Positions 1 to 13,843 of a stretch of 64,000 bases of DNA are shown here, piece after piece. A program made the translations under genes and the position numbers. The DNA comes from Bacillus zhangzhouensis. GTDB taxonomy: Bacteria > Bacillota > Bacilli > Bacillales > Bacillaceae. The DNA lies in contig CP099514.1 in assembly GCA_025809375.1 (NCBI GenBank), positions 1,426,001 to 1,490,000 on the forward strand, in the 5' to 3' direction. The notes beneath the pieces were generated by a model that was given only the letters and a program-made list of their open reading frames with translations, searched no databases and had not been told where the DNA came from. Positions within the stretch are counted from its first letter, which is position 1. Each line of letters begins with the position of its first letter.

Positions 1-1
1 G

Positions 2-205
2 GTACAGGAAGAGAAGGTAAACGAACCCGTTCCACAACTTGAAACAGAGGCTTCTGCGCCTTCTAAAAGTGAAATAGAAGAAACATTCGAGAACCAAGTG
101 AAGACTTTATATGATGAAGGGCGATCACTAGAAGAAATAGCGAAAGAAATGAAAACTGGCAAGACAGAAATCGAGCTTTTATTAAAATTTAGCGGAAAGC
201 TGTAA
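2..205 (+). CDS. swrB: SwrB (YlxL) swarming-motility protein, C-terminal part
   Basis: An open frame enters from the left edge and stops at 203-205, giving 67 residues that begin VQEEKVNEPVPQ and end ELLLKFSGKL. The acidic, low-complexity stretch followed by a helix-turn-helix-like end (LYDEGRSLEEIAKEMKTGKTEIELLL) matches the tail of B. subtilis SwrB. SwrB promotes flagellar hook-basal-body maturation and so activates sigma-D motility genes. It is the last gene of the fla/che operon and directly precedes rpsB in B. subtilis, as here. The N-terminal membrane anchor lies outside the window. The name rests partly on this context. Confidence 0.8.
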   Translation, partial: VQEEKVNEPVPQLETEASAPSKSEIEETFENQVKTLYDEGRSLEEIAKEMKTGKTEIELLLKFSGKL

Positions 206-212
206 AGGATTC

Positions 213-241
213 TTGATTGTCAGTCCACCATGTGTTATATT
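213..241 (+). promoter_or_regulatory. sigma-A promoter of rpsB
   Basis: TTGATT (213-218) and TATATT (236-241) are separated by 17 bp, just after the swrB stop. This separates ribosomal expression from the upstream motility operon and leaves a leader of roughly 110 nt before rpsB. Confidence 0.6.
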
Positions 242-247
242 ATTTCT

Positions 248-1095
<848 letters not shown>

Positions 1096-1102
1096 CCTAT
1101 TC

Positions 1103-1143
1103 AAAAGGTGATAAGAGGGAAATGCCTTTTATCACCTTTTTTT
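1103..1143 (+). terminator. terminator between rpsB and tsf
   Basis: The inverted repeat AAAAGGTGATAA (1103-1114) / TTATCACCTTTT (1129-1140) is followed by a T run. It lies inside the rpsB-tsf gap, so it probably attenuates read-through and sets the S2:EF-Ts ratio. Confidence 0.8.
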
Positions 1144-1186
1144 CACTTAGTAATCCGTGTTTTAACATAGAAGGAGGAAATGTAAA

Positions 1187-2068
1187 ATGGCAATTACTGC
1201 TCAATTAGTTAAAGAACTGCGTCAAAAAACTGGTGCAGGTATGATGGACTGTAAAAAAGCGTTAACAGAAACTGATGGTGACATCGAGAAAGCAATCGAC
1301 CTTCTAAGAGAAAAAGGCATCGCAAAAGCTGCGAAAAAAGCAGACCGTATTGCGGCAGAAGGATTAACTCTTATCAAAACTGACGGCAACACAGGTGTGA
1401 TCCTAGAAGTGAACTCTGAGACTGATTTCGTTGCGAAAAACGAAGGATTCCAAGCACTTCTTAACGAACTTGCGGATCACTTGCTTGCTGCTAAACCTGC
1501 AACACTTGAAGAAGCTCATGCTTCTAAAATGGAAAACGGTTCAACAGTTGAAGAGCATATCACATCTGCAATTGCGAAAATTGGAGAGAAAATCACTCTG
1601 CGCCGTTTCTCTGTCATTACGAAAGAAGATAATGCTGCATTTGGTTCTTACTTGCACATGGGCGGACGTATCGGTGTGTTAGCCGTTCTTAACGGAACAA
1701 CTGATGAAGAGCTTGCAAGAGACATCGCAATGCACGTTGCAGCTGTAAACCCTAAATACATTTCTCGTGACCAAGTATCAGAAGAAGAAGCAAACCGTGA
1801 GCGTGAAGTATTAACACAGCAAGCGCTTCAAGAAGGAAAGCCTGAAAACATCGTAGCTAAAATGGTAGAAGGCCGTCTAAACAAATTCTTCGAAGAAATT
1901 TGCTTACTTGACCAAGCGTTCGTTAAAAACCCAGATGAAAAAGTGAAACAAGTTGTAGCTAAGAAAAACGCAACTGTTCAAACCTATGTTCGCTATGAAG
2001 TGGGCGAAGGTATCGAAAAGCGTCAAGACAACTTTGCTGAAGAAGTGATGAGCCAAGTGAAAAAATAA
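1187..2068 (+). CDS. tsf: Elongation factor Ts
   Basis: Guanine nucleotide exchange factor that releases GDP from EF-Tu. The 293-residue protein begins with the UBA-like domain ([26 protein letters not shown]) and carries the core signature [16 protein letters not shown] around residues 72-87. The dimerisation domain follows ([15 protein letters not shown]). Length is that of Bacillus EF-Ts. The ATG is preceded by AGAAGGAGGAAATG. It is conserved downstream of rpsB across bacteria and is followed by two hairpins before pyrH. Confidence 0.98.
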   Translation: MAITAQLVKELRQKTGAGMMDCKKALTETDGDIEKAIDLLREKGIAKAAKKADRIAAEGLTLIKTDGNTGVILEVNSETDFVAKNEGFQALLNELADHLLAAKPATLEEAHASKMENGSTVEEHITSAIAKIGEKITLRRFSVITKEDNAAFGSYLHMGGRIGVLAVLNGTTDEELARDIAMHVAAVNPKYISRDQVSEEEANREREVLTQQALQEGKPENIVAKMVEGRLNKFFEEICLLDQAFVKNPDEKVKQVVAKKNATVQTYVRYEVGEGIEKRQDNFAEEVMSQVKK

Positions 2069-2073
2069 TGTTT

Positions 2074-2129
2074 GAAAAGCTCTCTGGGGCTTTTTTAGGG
2101 AGCACAAACACTGTGTTCCCTATTTTTTA
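2074..2129 (+). terminator. tandem terminator hairpins after tsf
   Basis: Two hairpins lie in series. The first is AAAAGCTC...GGGGCTTTTTT (2074-2096). The second is TAGGGAGCACA (2096-2106) / TGTGTTCCCTA (2112-2122) followed by TTTTTT. The second stem is long and nearly perfect. Confidence 0.8.
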
Positions 2130-2202
2130 GAGGATATTGATTTACAAAAGGCAGTTTCTTACGCATAATAAGAGACGGTATAGTATACACTTGGAGGTTA
2201 TC

Positions 2203-2925
2203 ATGAGCAAACCGAAATATAATCGCATTGTACTGAAGCTAAGTGGCGAAGCACTAGCGGGTGAAGCTGGAAATGGAATTAACCCAACTGTTATTCAATC
2301 AATTGCAAAGCAAGTAAAAGAAATTGCAGAGCTTGATGTTGAAGTTGCAGTCGTTGTAGGCGGAGGAAACCTTTGGCGCGGAAAGACAGGCAGTGATCTA
2401 GGAATGGACCGTGCAACAGCAGATTACATGGGGATGCTGGCTACAGTGATGAACTCACTGGCGTTACAGGACAGCCTAGAAACGCTTGGCATTCAGTCTA
2501 GAGTGCAAACCTCTATCGAAATGAGACAGGTTGCAGAACCATACATAAGAAGAAAAGCGATCCGTCATCTTGAGAAGAAACGTGTCGTCATTTTTGCTGC
2601 AGGAACAGGTAATCCTTATTTCTCTACAGATACTACGGCAGCACTTCGTGCAGCAGAAATTGAAGCAGATGTCATTTTAATGGCAAAAAATAATGTAGAC
2701 GGTGTCTACAGTGCTGATCCTCGTACAGATGCGGATGCAGTAAAATATGATAAGCTTTCATATCTTGATGTACTTAAAGAAGGGCTTGCTGTAATGGATT
2801 CTACTGCGTCCTCATTATGTATGGACAATGACATTCCATTAATCGTATTCTCTATTATGGAAGAAGGAAATATTAAACGTGCCGTCAATGGCGAATCAAT
2901 CGGAACGATCGTGAGGGGGAAGTAA
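2203..2925 (+). CDS. pyrH: UMP kinase
   Basis: Phosphorylates UMP to UDP with ATP, the entry to UTP/CTP synthesis; an amino-acid-kinase-fold hexamer in the cytoplasm. The start ATG at 2203 follows TTGGAGGTTATC and yields 240 residues, the family length. An in-frame ATG at 2137 would add 22 residues without a good ribosome site. Visible motifs are [10 protein letters not shown] (phosphate-binding, residue 12 on), [10 protein letters not shown] and [11 protein letters not shown]. The frr ribosome site lies in its last codons, so the two are translationally linked. A weak TATAGT (2179-2184) may be a local promoter. Confidence 0.98.
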   Translation: MSKPKYNRIVLKLSGEALAGEAGNGINPTVIQSIAKQVKEIAELDVEVAVVVGGGNLWRGKTGSDLGMDRATADYMGMLATVMNSLALQDSLETLGIQSRVQTSIEMRQVAEPYIRRKAIRHLEKKRVVIFAAGTGNPYFSTDTTAALRAAEIEADVILMAKNNVDGVYSADPRTDADAVKYDKLSYLDVLKEGLAVMDSTASSLCMDNDIPLIVFSIMEEGNIKRAVNGESIGTIVRGK

Positions 2926-2926
2926 C

Positions 2927-3484
2927 GTGTCAAAAGAAGTGTTGAACCAAACGAAAGAAAAAATGGAAAAGGCCGTACAAGCATACGGACGTGAGCTTGC
3001 AACTGTTCGTGCAGGCCGTGCAAATGCTTCGCTGCTTGATAAAGTGACAGTTGATTATTACGGTGCACAAACACCACTTAACCAAATTGCGTCGATCACA
3101 GTGCCAGAAGCACGTATGCTGATTATCACACCTTACGATAAAACAGCAATCGGTGATATCGAAAAAGCGATCCAAAAGTCTGATCTTGGCATCACGCCAA
3201 CAAGTGACGGGAATGTAATCCGTATGGCAATTCCTGCACTAACAGAAGAAAGACGTAAAGAGCTTGTGAAAGTAGTAAAAAAATACTCAGAAGAAGCAAA
3301 AGTAGCTGTTCGTAACGTTCGTCGTGATGCAAACGATGATTTGAAAAAGCTTGAGAAAAATGGGGAGATCACTGAAGATGAATTAAGATCATCGACAGAG
3401 AATGTTCAAAAATTGACAGATGAATATGTCGCTAAAATTGATGAAGTGACAAAAGATAAAGAAAAAGAAATCATGGAAGTTTAA
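2927..3484 (+). CDS. frr: Ribosome recycling factor
   Basis: With EF-G, splits the post-termination ribosome. The 185-residue product has the two-domain RRF layout: a helical hairpin with the beta domain inserted. Signatures are the N-terminal [23 protein letters not shown] and the C-terminal [19 protein letters not shown] block. The start is GTG at 2927, one base after the pyrH stop, with its GAGGGGGAAG ribosome site inside pyrH. A terminator hairpin follows. Confidence 0.98.
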   Translation: MSKEVLNQTKEKMEKAVQAYGRELATVRAGRANASLLDKVTVDYYGAQTPLNQIASITVPEARMLIITPYDKTAIGDIEKAIQKSDLGITPTSDGNVIRMAIPALTEERRKELVKVVKKYSEEAKVAVRNVRRDANDDLKKLEKNGEITEDELRSSTENVQKLTDEYVAKIDEVTKDKEKEIMEV

Positions 3485-3515
3485 GAAAAAACTATGTACA
3501 ATAGATAATAGTGAA

Positions 3516-3549
3516 AAGACCCTCTTCATGTTTACAGGGGGTTTTTTTG
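3516..3549 (+). terminator. terminator after frr
   Basis: ACCCTC (3519-3524) pairs with GGGGGT (3537-3542) and is followed by seven Ts. It separates the pyrH-frr unit from the uppS-cdsA-dxr-rasP unit. Confidence 0.7.
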
Positions 3550-3613
3550 TTAATACTGTTGGTGACTATATTATTAGCGGGAACGCAACCTTTTTGGGTG
3601 ATGGAGGAATCTC

Positions 3614-4396
3614 ATGCTCAATATACTCAAAAATTGGAAGAATCAGCAAACAGCAGCTTCCAACTTAGAAAGCCTGACAAAAGAAGACATATTAAATGGA
3701 GAAATTCCTGAACATATCGCCATTATCATGGACGGGAACGGAAGATGGGCGAAAAAACGTGCTCTTCCACGGGTAGCAGGTCATCATGAAGGAATGAAAG
3801 TCGTCAAGCGCATGACAAAGCTTGCAAATGAGCTGAATGTCAAAGTACTGACTTTGTATGCTTTCTCTACGGAAAATTGGAAACGTCCAAAACTAGAAGT
3901 AGACTTTTTAATGAAACTTCCTGAAGAATTTTTAAACATCTACCTGCCCGAACTCATCGAGGAAAATGTCCGTGTGCGTTTAACAGGTGATCCAGACGGC
4001 CTCCCGCAGCATACGAAAAAAGCGGTAGAGAACGCAGTAAAGAGTACGGCAAATAACGATGGACTCGTTTTGAACTTTGCGCTCAACTATGGAGGGCGCA
4101 CAGAAATCGTCTCCGCATGCAGACAAATTTCTGAAAAGGTCAAAGAAGGTAAGCTTCAAGCAGAAGACATCACAGAAGAGATGTTTTCAGCTTATTTAAT
4201 GACAGAATCTCTTCAAGATCCGGATTTGCTCATTCGCACAAGTGGAGAAATTAGGGTAAGCAACTTTATGCTTTGGCAAATTGCGTACAGCGAGTTTGTC
4301 TTTACGGATGTGCTTTGGCCTGACTTTTCTGATGAGCACTTTATAGGCGCTATCGGAGAGTATCAGCGTCGCGGCCGGAGGTTCGGTGGAATTTAG
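3614..4396 (+). CDS. uppS: Undecaprenyl diphosphate synthase
   Basis: Cis-prenyltransferase that extends farnesyl diphosphate with eight isopentenyl units to make the C55 lipid carrier for peptidoglycan and teichoic acids. The 260-residue product starts MLNILKNWKNQQTAASNLES, as in B. subtilis. It carries the substrate-binding IAIIMDGNGRWAKKR block (catalytic Asp near residue 39), YAFSTENWKRP, NFALNYGGR and the C-terminal LIRTSGEIRVSNFMLWQ block. Start ATG 3614 is preceded by GATGGAGGAATCTC. It heads a cluster with cdsA and dxr, so lipid-carrier, phospholipid and isoprenoid precursor genes are together. Confidence 0.98.
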   Translation: MLNILKNWKNQQTAASNLESLTKEDILNGEIPEHIAIIMDGNGRWAKKRALPRVAGHHEGMKVVKRMTKLANELNVKVLTLYAFSTENWKRPKLEVDFLMKLPEEFLNIYLPELIEENVRVRLTGDPDGLPQHTKKAVENAVKSTANNDGLVLNFALNYGGRTEIVSACRQISEKVKEGKLQAEDITEEMFSAYLMTESLQDPDLLIRTSGEIRVSNFMLWQIAYSEFVFTDVLWPDFSDEHFIGAIGEYQRRGRRFGGI

Positions 4397-4408
4397 AGGG
4401 TGGTGCAG

Positions 4409-5203
4409 ATGAAACAAAGAATTTTGACGGGTGTTTTGGCAGCTGCAGTCTTTTTGATTGCTGTTATATATGGACAGATGCCATTTACCCTGCTGATTTA
4501 TTTAATGGGAAGTGTCGCTCTCTTTGAGCTTTTAAGAATGAAAAAGATCTCGATTTTCAGCTTTCCTGGTATTGTCAGCTTAATATTGCTTTGGCTTTTA
4601 ATGGGCGGGGACAACAGCTTCTTCCCAAACGTGGACGCATCAAAAATGCAGATTGCTTTATTCGCAGTTTTAATACTTTTAACTTATACAGTTTTGAGCA
4701 AAAACTCTTTCACATTCGATGAGGTTGCTTTTGTTGTATTAGCCACATTATATATTGGCGTTAGTTTCTATTATTTTATCCAAATTAGAGGCTTATATGG
4801 CATGAGTGCGATCTTCTTCGCAGCAGTGATTATTTGGTCTACGGACTCGGGAGCCTACTTTATTGGGAAATCTATGGGGAAACGAAAGCTTTGGCCAGAA
4901 ATCAGTCCAAACAAAACAGTAGAAGGATTTATCGGCGGAATCGTCACAGCGGTCGTGTTGTCACTTGTGTTTCAGGCGGTTACAGGATTTTTGCCATCAT
5001 ATCTGCTTGTGATGTTTATTACTCTTTTACTCAGTATTTTCGGACAGCTGGGCGATCTTGTGGAATCTGCTTTAAAGCGTCATTATCACGTGAAGGATTC
5101 AGGGACAATTCTCCCTGGCCATGGCGGGATTTTGGACAGGTTTGACAGCTTTTTATTCGTTCTGCCGTTTTTATACTTATTGTTGGCCACGTTTGCCGGC
5201 TAA
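4409..5203 (+). CDS. cdsA: Phosphatidate cytidylyltransferase (CDP-diglyceride synthase)
   Basis: Integral membrane enzyme that makes CDP-diacylglycerol from phosphatidate and CTP, the common precursor for phosphatidylglycerol (see pgsA at 57932). I choose ATG 4409 (264 residues, MKQRILTGVLAAAVFL) because AGAGGGTGG ends about seven bases upstream; the GTG at 4400 overlaps that site. The sequence is a run of hydrophobic helices ending in the CDP-alcohol synthase signature KDSGTILPGHGGILDRFDS near residues 230-248. Located between uppS and dxr. Confidence 0.96.
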   Translation: MKQRILTGVLAAAVFLIAVIYGQMPFTLLIYLMGSVALFELLRMKKISIFSFPGIVSLILLWLLMGGDNSFFPNVDASKMQIALFAVLILLTYTVLSKNSFTFDEVAFVVLATLYIGVSFYYFIQIRGLYGMSAIFFAAVIIWSTDSGAYFIGKSMGKRKLWPEISPNKTVEGFIGGIVTAVVLSLVFQAVTGFLPSYLLVMFITLLLSIFGQLGDLVESALKRHYHVKDSGTILPGHGGILDRFDSFLFVLPFLYLLLATFAG

Positions 5204-5242
5204 CCTCATAGAAACTTATTGAACGAGAGAAGGAGTGGCAAT

Positions 5243-6394
5243 TTGAAATATATTTCGCTATTAGGCGCAACAGGATCAATTGGAGAACAAACGTTAGATG
5301 TGATCAGACAGCACCCGCACAAATTTAAGCTGAAAGCTATGACCTTTGGCAGAAATACAGCGAAGGCGATTCCGATTATTGAGCGCTTTCAGCCTGAATT
5401 CGTCGGCTGTGTAGATGAGGAAACCTATCACATGCTAAAGAATCATTCATTTGCATACGATGTGAAGCTGGCTGCTGGTCATGAAGCCAACATTGAGGCA
5501 GCGACCTATGATACAGTGGACGTTGTGGTCAATGCACTTGTAGGAAGTGTTGGACTTGTTCCAACACTAAAGGCCATTGAACAAAAAAAGATAATTGCAC
5601 TCGCAAATAAGGAAACACTTGTGACTGCTGGTCATATAGTAAAAGAGTACGCTAAAACATATGATGTACCTTTACTTCCTGTCGATAGTGAGCATTCTGC
5701 TATTTTTCAATGCCTCCAAGGTGAACAGGCTAAAAACATTGAACGCTTGATCGTGACAGCTTCAGGTGGTAGTTTTCGAGATAAAAAACGAACTGAACTT
5801 GAAGGTGTTACGGTTGAAGAAGCACTGAACCACCCGAACTGGTCGATGGGAGCGAAAATCACCATTGATTCAGCGACGATGATGAATAAAGGGCTCGAGG
5901 TGATCGAGGCGCATTGGTTGTTTGATATCCCCTATGAACAAATTGATGTGCTGCTACATAAAGAGAGCATTATCCATTCGATGGTGGAATTTCACGACAA
6001 AAGCGTCATGGCTCAGTTAGGGACACCTGACATGAGAGTGCCTATTCAATATGCACTCACACACCCTGACAGGGCGCCGTTACAAGAAGCGAAATCATTG
6101 AACCTTTGGGAGATTGGACAATTGAATTTCCAAAAAGCGGATTTTGACAGGTATCGCTGCTTACATTTTGCTTATGAATCAGGTAAAATAGGAGGGACAA
6201 TGCCTGCTGTACTCAATGCAGCAAATGAAATGGCAGTCGATGCATTTCTGAAAGGCAAAGTAACGTTCCTGCAAATTGAAGAATTGATTGAAAAGGCACT
6301 AATCAGACATCATGTGATTTCAACGCCTAGTTTGCAAGATATCCATGAAGTGGACAAAGATACACGAGACTTTGTTCAATCAATCCTCACATAA
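5243..6394 (+). CDS. dxr: 1-deoxy-D-xylulose 5-phosphate reductoisomerase
   Basis: Second step of the MEP isoprenoid pathway: NADPH-dependent rearrangement of DXP to MEP. Start TTG 5243 follows GAAGGAGTGGCAAT and gives 383 residues, the B. subtilis length. An upstream in-frame TTG at 5219 would add eight residues and has no ribosome site. Motifs: N-terminal [20 protein letters not shown] loop, ANKETLV, the metal-site [10 protein letters not shown] block, and the [30 protein letters not shown] region. The product feeds the same prenyl pathway as upstream uppS. Confidence 0.97.
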   Translation: MKYISLLGATGSIGEQTLDVIRQHPHKFKLKAMTFGRNTAKAIPIIERFQPEFVGCVDEETYHMLKNHSFAYDVKLAAGHEANIEAATYDTVDVVVNALVGSVGLVPTLKAIEQKKIIALANKETLVTAGHIVKEYAKTYDVPLLPVDSEHSAIFQCLQGEQAKNIERLIVTASGGSFRDKKRTELEGVTVEEALNHPNWSMGAKITIDSATMMNKGLEVIEAHWLFDIPYEQIDVLLHKESIIHSMVEFHDKSVMAQLGTPDMRVPIQYALTHPDRAPLQEAKSLNLWEIGQLNFQKADFDRYRCLHFAYESGKIGGTMPAVLNAANEMAVDAFLKGKVTFLQIEELIEKALIRHHVISTPSLQDIHEVDKDTRDFVQSILT

Positions 6395-6400
6395 GGTGGT

Positions 6401-7666
6401 ATGTTCGTGAATACAGTGATTGCGTTTATTATTATTTTTGGGACGCTCGTTTTTTTCCACGAGCTTGGCCATTTAATTATGGCGCAGCGCGCGGGGATTT
6501 TATGCCGCGAGTTTGCAATTGGTTTTGGACCGAAGATTTTCTCCTTTAAACGAAAAGAAACCGTTTATACCATTAGACTTCTCCCTATTGGCGGATTTGT
6601 TAAAATGGCTGGAGAGGACCCTGAAGTCATAGAAATTAAACCAGGTTATACAGTGGGGCTCTTATTCAATGAGCAAAATGAAGTAGAAAAGATTATTTTA
6701 AATGATAAAGAAAAATATCCTGATGCACTTGTTATCGAAGTTGAGCAGATTGATTTAGATCATGCCATGAGAATCTCGGGATATGAAGCTGGAAATGAAG
6801 ATATTCTGACTGGCTACAATGTCAGTCAAACAAGTTTCTATATTGCAGATGGTGAAGAAATTCAAATCGCACCATACAATCGTCAATTCGGCTCAAAAAC
6901 GGTATGGCAGCGGATTAAAGCCATCGCAGCTGGACCGATTATGAACTTTATCCTGGCGTATGTGATTTTGGTTGCTTTAGGCTTTATTCAAGGGGTAACC
7001 GTTGATGATCCTGTACTCGGTAAGCTGACAAAAGACGGCCGAGCAGCGGAGGCTGGACTGATGCAGGGAGATCACATCGTGTCCATTAACGGGGAGAAAA
7101 TGAATTCTTGGACAGACGTCGTTCAAACAGTTCAAAAGAACCCTGAGAAAAAAATGAATGTCGTCATTGACCGAGACGGCAAAGAACGCACTGTGCAGGT
7201 TGTACCAGAAGCTGTGAAAGCAGATGGAAAAAGCATTGGCCGTTTCGGCTCATATCCGCCAACGGAAAATGGATTTTTGAAAGTTATTTCATCTTCAGGA
7301 ACAACTGTCATTTCAACGGCAGGTCTGATCTTAACGAATTTGCAAAAAATTGTTACAGGACAATTTTCATTAGACATGTTAGCAGGTCCTGTTGGAATTT
7401 ATGATATGACAGGAGAAGTAGCCAAACAAGGTGTGTTAACATTAATGCAGTTTGCGGCGTTCCTCAGTATCAACCTAGGCATCGTGAATTTATTACCGAT
7501 TCCTGCATTAGACGGAGGACGTTTACTATTCTTATTTGTTGAAGCCATTCGCGGTAAACCAATTAATCGTGAGAAAGAAGCACTTGTTGTCTTTATCGGT
7601 GTTGCTTTCCTCATGCTGTTAATGTTAGTGGTAACGTGGAATGACATCCAGCGATTATTTTTATAA
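6401..7666 (+). CDS. rasP: Site-2 intramembrane metalloprotease RasP
   Basis: Membrane zinc protease that cleaves anti-sigma factors such as RsiW after site-1 cleavage, as well as signal-peptide remnants and FtsL. In the 421-residue protein the zinc motif HELGH (residues 20-24) lies in the first membrane helix. A PDZ domain lies around residues 200-280 (GKLTKDGRAAEAGLMQGDHIVSINGEKM). The second catalytic motif NLLPIPALDGGRLLF lies in a late helix, and the end WNDIQRLFL matches Bacillus RasP. Start ATG 6401 is just after AAGGTGGT. Confidence 0.97.
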   Translation: MFVNTVIAFIIIFGTLVFFHELGHLIMAQRAGILCREFAIGFGPKIFSFKRKETVYTIRLLPIGGFVKMAGEDPEVIEIKPGYTVGLLFNEQNEVEKIILNDKEKYPDALVIEVEQIDLDHAMRISGYEAGNEDILTGYNVSQTSFYIADGEEIQIAPYNRQFGSKTVWQRIKAIAAGPIMNFILAYVILVALGFIQGVTVDDPVLGKLTKDGRAAEAGLMQGDHIVSINGEKMNSWTDVVQTVQKNPEKKMNVVIDRDGKERTVQVVPEAVKADGKSIGRFGSYPPTENGFLKVISSSGTTVISTAGLILTNLQKIVTGQFSLDMLAGPVGIYDMTGEVAKQGVLTLMQFAAFLSINLGIVNLLPIPALDGGRLLFLFVEAIRGKPINREKEALVVFIGVAFLMLLMLVVTWNDIQRLFL

Positions 7667-7676
7667 AAACCATTCT

Positions 7677-7711
7677 CTCTTGTTTCTCATTCCGGGAAAC
7701 AAGAGTTTTTG
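7677..7711 (+). terminator. terminator after rasP
   Basis: CTCTTGTTTC (7677-7686) pairs with GAAACAAGAG (7696-7705) and is followed by TTTTT. It lies between rasP and proS. Confidence 0.8.
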
Positions 7712-7731
7712 TGAGAAGTCCTATTTCATAA

Positions 7732-9447
<1,716 letters not shown>

Positions 9448-9462
9448 AACGACAAAAAAATG

Positions 9463-9496
9463 AAGGTACCTCCTGTAGAAAAGAGGTACCTTTCTG
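9463..9496 (+). terminator. terminator-like hairpin after proS
   Basis: The perfect repeat AAGGTACCTC (9463-9472) / GAGGTACCTT (9483-9492) is followed by only a short T run. It lies between proS and polC. Confidence 0.6.
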
Positions 9497-9519
9497 ATTG
9501 ACAAAAGGAGGGTCCTGTC

Positions 9520-12500
9520 TTGGATGAACAATTACCGGTCACACGGCGGCAATTTCATATATTACTCAATCAGATTCAAATGACAGATGATGACCTCAGT
9601 CGTTACTTTGAAGAAGGAGAAATCATCAAATTGACGGTGCACAAGGCGACGAAAACATGGCATTTCCTTTTTAAATTTAAGGCACTTTTGCCTTACAAGG
9701 TATACGCCATGTTTCTCAGCAGGCTGACAAATGCATTTTCTCATATTGCACAAATTACTTGTACAATTGAAGTCAATGATCCGCACATATCTGAAGAACT
9801 TGTGCAATCGTACTGGTCACATTGTGTGGAAGAACTTCAAGGAATTTCTCCCCCAATCATCAGCTTGCTTCAGCAGCAAAAACCATCGCTGTCTGGACAT
9901 AAAATTATCATTAAAACGAAAAGTGAAACAGAGGCACTCACTATTAAGAAGAAGTACAGCCCAATGCTACAGGCTGCATTTAAACAAGTGGGCTTTCCAG
10001 AGCTGCAATTCGATACAGACATTTTTATATCAGATCAAGAGATTCAGAAGTTCAGAGAACAAAAGCTTGCTGAAGATCAAGAAAGAGCCATGCAAGCCCT
10101 CACTGAGATGGAGAAGAAAGAAAGTGAGGAGCAGGATGAAGCTCCGTCAGGCCCTCTGATGATTGGCTATCAAATCAAAGACAATGAAGAAATTCGTACG
10201 CTTGACAGTATCATGGACGAAGAAAGAAGAATCACCGTTCAAGGCTACGTATTTGATGCAGAAACACGTGAGCTGAAAAGCGGGAGAACGCTTTGTATCT
10301 TTAAGATCACAGATTATACAAACAGTATTTTGATCAAAATGTTTGCAAGAGAAAAAGAAGATGCTCAGCTGATGAAATCATTAAAAAAAGGCATGTGGGT
10401 GAAAGCAAGAGGAAGCATTCAAAATGATACGTTTGTCAGAGATCTTGTCATGATCGCCAATGATGTCAATGAAATGAAACCGCAGCTAAAAGAAGATACA
10501 GCACCTAAGGGTGAAAAGCGTGTGGAGCTTCATCTACATTCACCTATGAGCCAAATGGATGCTGTCACAGGCATCGGCAGGCTGGTTGAACAAGCAAAAA
10601 AATGGGGACATGAAGCAATTGCCCTGACGGATCATGCCGTTGTACAATCCTTCCCGGATGCGTATGCAGCAAGTAAAAAGCATGGCATCAAAATGATGTA
10701 CGGTGTGGAAATCAACTTAGTGGATGACGGGGTACCGATTGCATATAACCCAGAGCACCGCTTGTTAGAGGATGCGACATATGTGGTGTTCGACGTAGAG
10801 ACAACTGGACTTTCAGCCGTTTATGACACGATCATTGAGCTGGCAGCAGTGAAAATTAAAGGCGGGGAAATCATTGACCGCTTTGAGGCATTTGCAAATC
10901 CGCATCATCCGTTATCAGCGACAACTATCGAATTAACAGGTATCACCGATGATATGGTGAGAGATGCACCAGATGTCGTCGACGTCGTGCGGGATTTCAA
11001 AGAATGGATTGGACAAGATATCCTTGTTGCACACAATGCGAGCTTTGATATGGGCTTTTTAAATACAGCGTATAAACGCCTGTTAAAAACAGATAAAGCG
11101 TCAAACCCTGTCATTGATACACTTGAACTGGGCCGATTCCTTTACCCAGAATTTAAAAATCACCGGCTGAACACCCTCTGTAAAAAGTTCGATATTGAAC
11201 TGACGCAGCATCACCGGGCGATTTATGATGCAGAGGCGACAGGCTATCTCTTGCTGAAGATGCTAAAAGATGCAGCTGAAAAAGAGATTGTCTATCACGA
11301 TCAATTGAATGAAAACATGGGGCAGTCGAATGCTTACCAGCGCTCACGTCCTTACCATGCGACTTTGATTGCTCAAAATGAGACAGGACTTAAGAATTTA
11401 TTTAAACTTGTTTCACTTTCTCATATTCACTATTTCTACCGGGTCCCGCGTATTCCGCGCTCCCAGCTTGAAAAGTATCGAGAAGGTTTAATTGTTGGGT
11501 CTGCTTGTGATAAGGGTGAGGTATTTGAAGGAATGATGCAAAAGTCACCTGATGAGGTGGAAGACATTGCAGCATTTTATGACTATTTAGAGGTACATCC
11601 GCCAGAAGTGTATCAGCACCTCCTACAGCTTGAGCTTGTTCGAGATGAACGTGCGCTAAAAGAAATTATCACAAACATTGTAAGACTTGGTGAAAAGCTG
11701 AATAAACCAGTTGTGGCAACTGGAAATGTACATTATCTGCATCCAGAGGACAAAATTTATCGTAAAATCTTAATTTCATCACAGGGTGGAGCGAATCCGC
11801 TGAACCGACATGAACTGCCAAAAGTTCATTTTAGAACGACAGATGAAATGCTCGAAGCCTTCTCCTTCCTAGGAGACGAAAAAGCGAAAGAGATTGTCGT
11901 AACGAATACGCAAAAAGTATCTGAGATGGTCGAAAGCATTAAACCAATCAAAGATGATCTTTACACACCAAAAATTGAAGGTGCAGATGAAGAAATACGA
12001 GAAATGAGCTATCAAATGGCGCGCAGCATCTATGGAGATGACCTGCCGAAAATTGTTGAAGACCGCATTGAGAAAGAATTAAAAAGTATTATCGGTCATG
12101 GCTTCGCCGTTATTTACTTAATCTCTCATAAACTCGTAAAAAAATCACTTGACGATGGATATCTCGTTGGGTCAAGGGGATCTGTCGGCTCATCTCTTGT
12201 TGCGACATTAACAGAGATTACTGAAGTGAATCCACTTGCACCTCATTATGTATGCCCAAGCTGTAAACACTCTGAGTTCTTTAATGACGGATCTGTTGGT
12301 TCAGGCTTTGACCTTCCAGATAAAGACTGTCCTGAATGTGGAACGCTGTATAAAAAAGACGGACATGATATACCGTTTGAAACGTTCTTAGGTTTTAAAG
12401 GAGACAAAGTCCCTGATATTGACTTGAACTTCTCAGGCGAATATCAGCCGATAGCACATAACTATACAAAAGAGTTGTTCGGTGAAGATTATGTATACCG

Positions 12501-13833
12501 AGCAGGTACGATTGGTACCGTTGCAGAAAAAACAGCATATGGTTACGTAAAAGGCTATGCAGGAGATCATAACCTTCATATGAGAGGCGCTGAAATTGAC
12601 CGGCTTGTTCAAGGCTGTACAGGGGTAAAACGGACAACAGGCCAGCATCCAGGCGGGATTATCGTTGTGCCGAATGATATGGACATTTACGATTTCTCAC
12701 CCATTCAATACCCAGCAGATGCGACAGGTTCCGATTGGAAAACGACACATTTTGATTTCCATTCGATCCACGATAACTTGTTAAAGCTGGATATTCTTGG
12801 GCACGATGATCCAACAGTCATTCGTATGCTTCAGGATTTAAGCGGAATTGATCCAAAAACGATTCCAACAGATGATCCTGAAGTCATGAAGATTTTCCAA
12901 GGGACAGAGCCACTAGGTGTAACAGAAGAGCAAATTGGCTGTAAAACAGGTACACTCGGTATCCCAGAATTCGGGACAAAATTTGTTCGGCAAATGCTAG
13001 AGGATACAAAACCAACGACCTTCTCAGAGCTTGTTCAAATTTCTGGACTATCACACGGTACGGATGTATGGCTCGGAAATGCGCAAGAGCTCATCCACAA
13101 TAACACATGTGAACTAAGTGAAGTAATTGGGTGCCGTGATGATATTATGGTCTATCTCATCTATCAAGGCTTAGAGCCGTCACTTGCCTTTAAAATCATG
13201 GAATCTGTTCGTAAAGGAAAGGGACTTCCTCCTGAATGGGAAGAAGAAATGAAGAATAATAATGTACCAAACTGGTATATTGATTCTTGTAAAAAAATCA
13301 AATACATGTTCCCGAAAGCCCACGCGGCTGCTTATGTATTGATGGCTGTTCGTATTGCTTATTTCAAGGTGCATCATGCACTCCTGTACTATGCGGCTTA
13401 CTTTACCGTTCGTGCGGATGACTTTGATATTGAAACGATGACAAAAGGATCCAATGCAATTCGAGCCGTTATGGACGATATTCATTCAAAAGGTTTAGAT
13501 GCATCACCGAAAGAAAAGAACTTATTAACTGTACTAGAGCTTGCACTTGAAATGTGTGAAAGAGGCTACCATTTTAAAAAAGTTGACCTCTACCGCTCAA
13601 GTGCAACAGAGTTTATCGTTGATGGAGACGGATTAATTCCGCCATTCAACTCAATCCCTGGACTCGGAACAAACGTGGCGTTAAATATTGTCCGTGCGCG
13701 GCAAGATGGGGAATTCCTTTCAAAAGAAGATTTACAAAAACGCGGAAAAGTCTCAAAGACTATCCTTGAGTATTTAGATCGTCAAGGCTGTTTAGAAGCA
13801 CTTCCTGATCAAAACCAGCTTTCTTTATTTTAA
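9520..13833 (+). CDS. polC: DNA polymerase III alpha subunit, PolC type
   Basis: Replicative polymerase of low-GC Gram-positives, with built-in 3'-5' proofreading. The 1437-residue product has exactly the B. subtilis length. In order: N-terminal domain, OB fold (about 220-330), PHP domain ([19 protein letters not shown] from about 336), DEDD exonuclease ([12 protein letters not shown] near 420-432; [12 protein letters not shown] near 564), then the polymerase palm, fingers with a zinc-binding [12 protein letters not shown]...KDCPECGT module near 910-945, and a helix-hairpin-helix region. The catalytic [12 protein letters not shown] block is near residue 966. Start TTG 9520 follows AAAGGAGGGTCCTGTC. 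No interruptions seen. Confidence 0.98.
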   Translation: MDEQLPVTRRQFHILLNQIQMTDDDLSRYFEEGEIIKLTVHKATKTWHFLFKFKALLPYKVYAMFLSRLTNAFSHIAQITCTIEVNDPHISEELVQSYWSHCVEELQGISPPIISLLQQQKPSLSGHKIIIKTKSETEALTIKKKYSPMLQAAFKQVGFPELQFDTDIFISDQEIQKFREQKLAEDQERAMQALTEMEKKESEEQDEAPSGPLMIGYQIKDNEEIRTLDSIMDEERRITVQGYVFDAETRELKSGRTLCIFKITDYTNSILIKMFAREKEDAQLMKSLKKGMWVKARGSIQNDTFVRDLVMIANDVNEMKPQLKEDTAPKGEKRVELHLHSPMSQMDAVTGIGRLVEQAKKWGHEAIALTDHAVVQSFPDAYAASKKHGIKMMYGVEINLVDDGVPIAYNPEHRLLEDATYVVFDVETTGLSAVYDTIIELAAVKIKGGEIIDRFEAFANPHHPLSATTIELTGITDDMVRDAPDVVDVVRDFKEWIGQDILVAHNASFDMGFLNTAYKRLLKTDKASNPVIDTLELGRFLYPEFKNHRLNTLCKKFDIELTQHHRAIYDAEATGYLLLKMLKDAAEKEIVYHDQLNENMGQSNAYQRSRPYHATLIAQNETGLKNLFKLVSLSHIHYFYRVPRIPRSQLEKYREGLIVGSACDKGEVFEGMMQKSPDEVEDIAAFYDYLEVHPPEVYQHLLQLELVRDERALKEIITNIVRLGEKLNKPVVATGNVHYLHPEDKIYRKILISSQGGANPLNRHELPKVHFRTTDEMLEAFSFLGDEKAKEIVVTNTQKVSEMVESIKPIKDDLYTPKIEGADEEIREMSYQMARSIYGDDLPKIVEDRIEKELKSIIGHGFAVIYLISHKLVKKSLDDGYLVGSRGSVGSSLVATLTEITEVNPLAPHYVCPSCKHSEFFNDGSVGSGFDLPDKDCPECGTLYKKDGHDIPFETFLGFKGDKVPDIDLNFSGEYQPIAHNYTKELFGEDYVYRAGTIGTVAEKTAYGYVKGYAGDHNLHMRGAEIDRLVQGCTGVKRTTGQHPGGIIVVPNDMDIYDFSPIQYPADATGSDWKTTHFDFHSIHDNLLKLDILGHDDPTVIRMLQDLSGIDPKTIPTDDPEVMKIFQGTEPLGVTEEQIGCKTGTLGIPEFGTKFVRQMLEDTKPTTFSELVQISGLSHGTDVWLGNAQELIHNNTCELSEVIGCRDDIMVYLIYQGLEPSLAFKIMESVRKGKGLPPEWEEEMKNNNVPNWYIDSCKKIKYMFPKAHAAAYVLMAVRIAYFKVHHALLYYAAYFTVRADDFDIETMTKGSNAIRAVMDDIHSKGLDASPKEKNLLTVLELALEMCERGYHFKKVDLYRSSATEFIVDGDGLIPPFNSIPGLGTNVALNIVRARQDGEFLSKEDLQKRGKVSKTILEYLDRQGCLEALPDQNQLSLF

Positions 13834-13843
13834 TGTGATGAAT

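Noticed and set aside
3511-3711. 66-codon plus-strand ORF over the frr terminator and start of uppS
   Set aside because: Its first part is the terminator and the rest is uppS in another frame.
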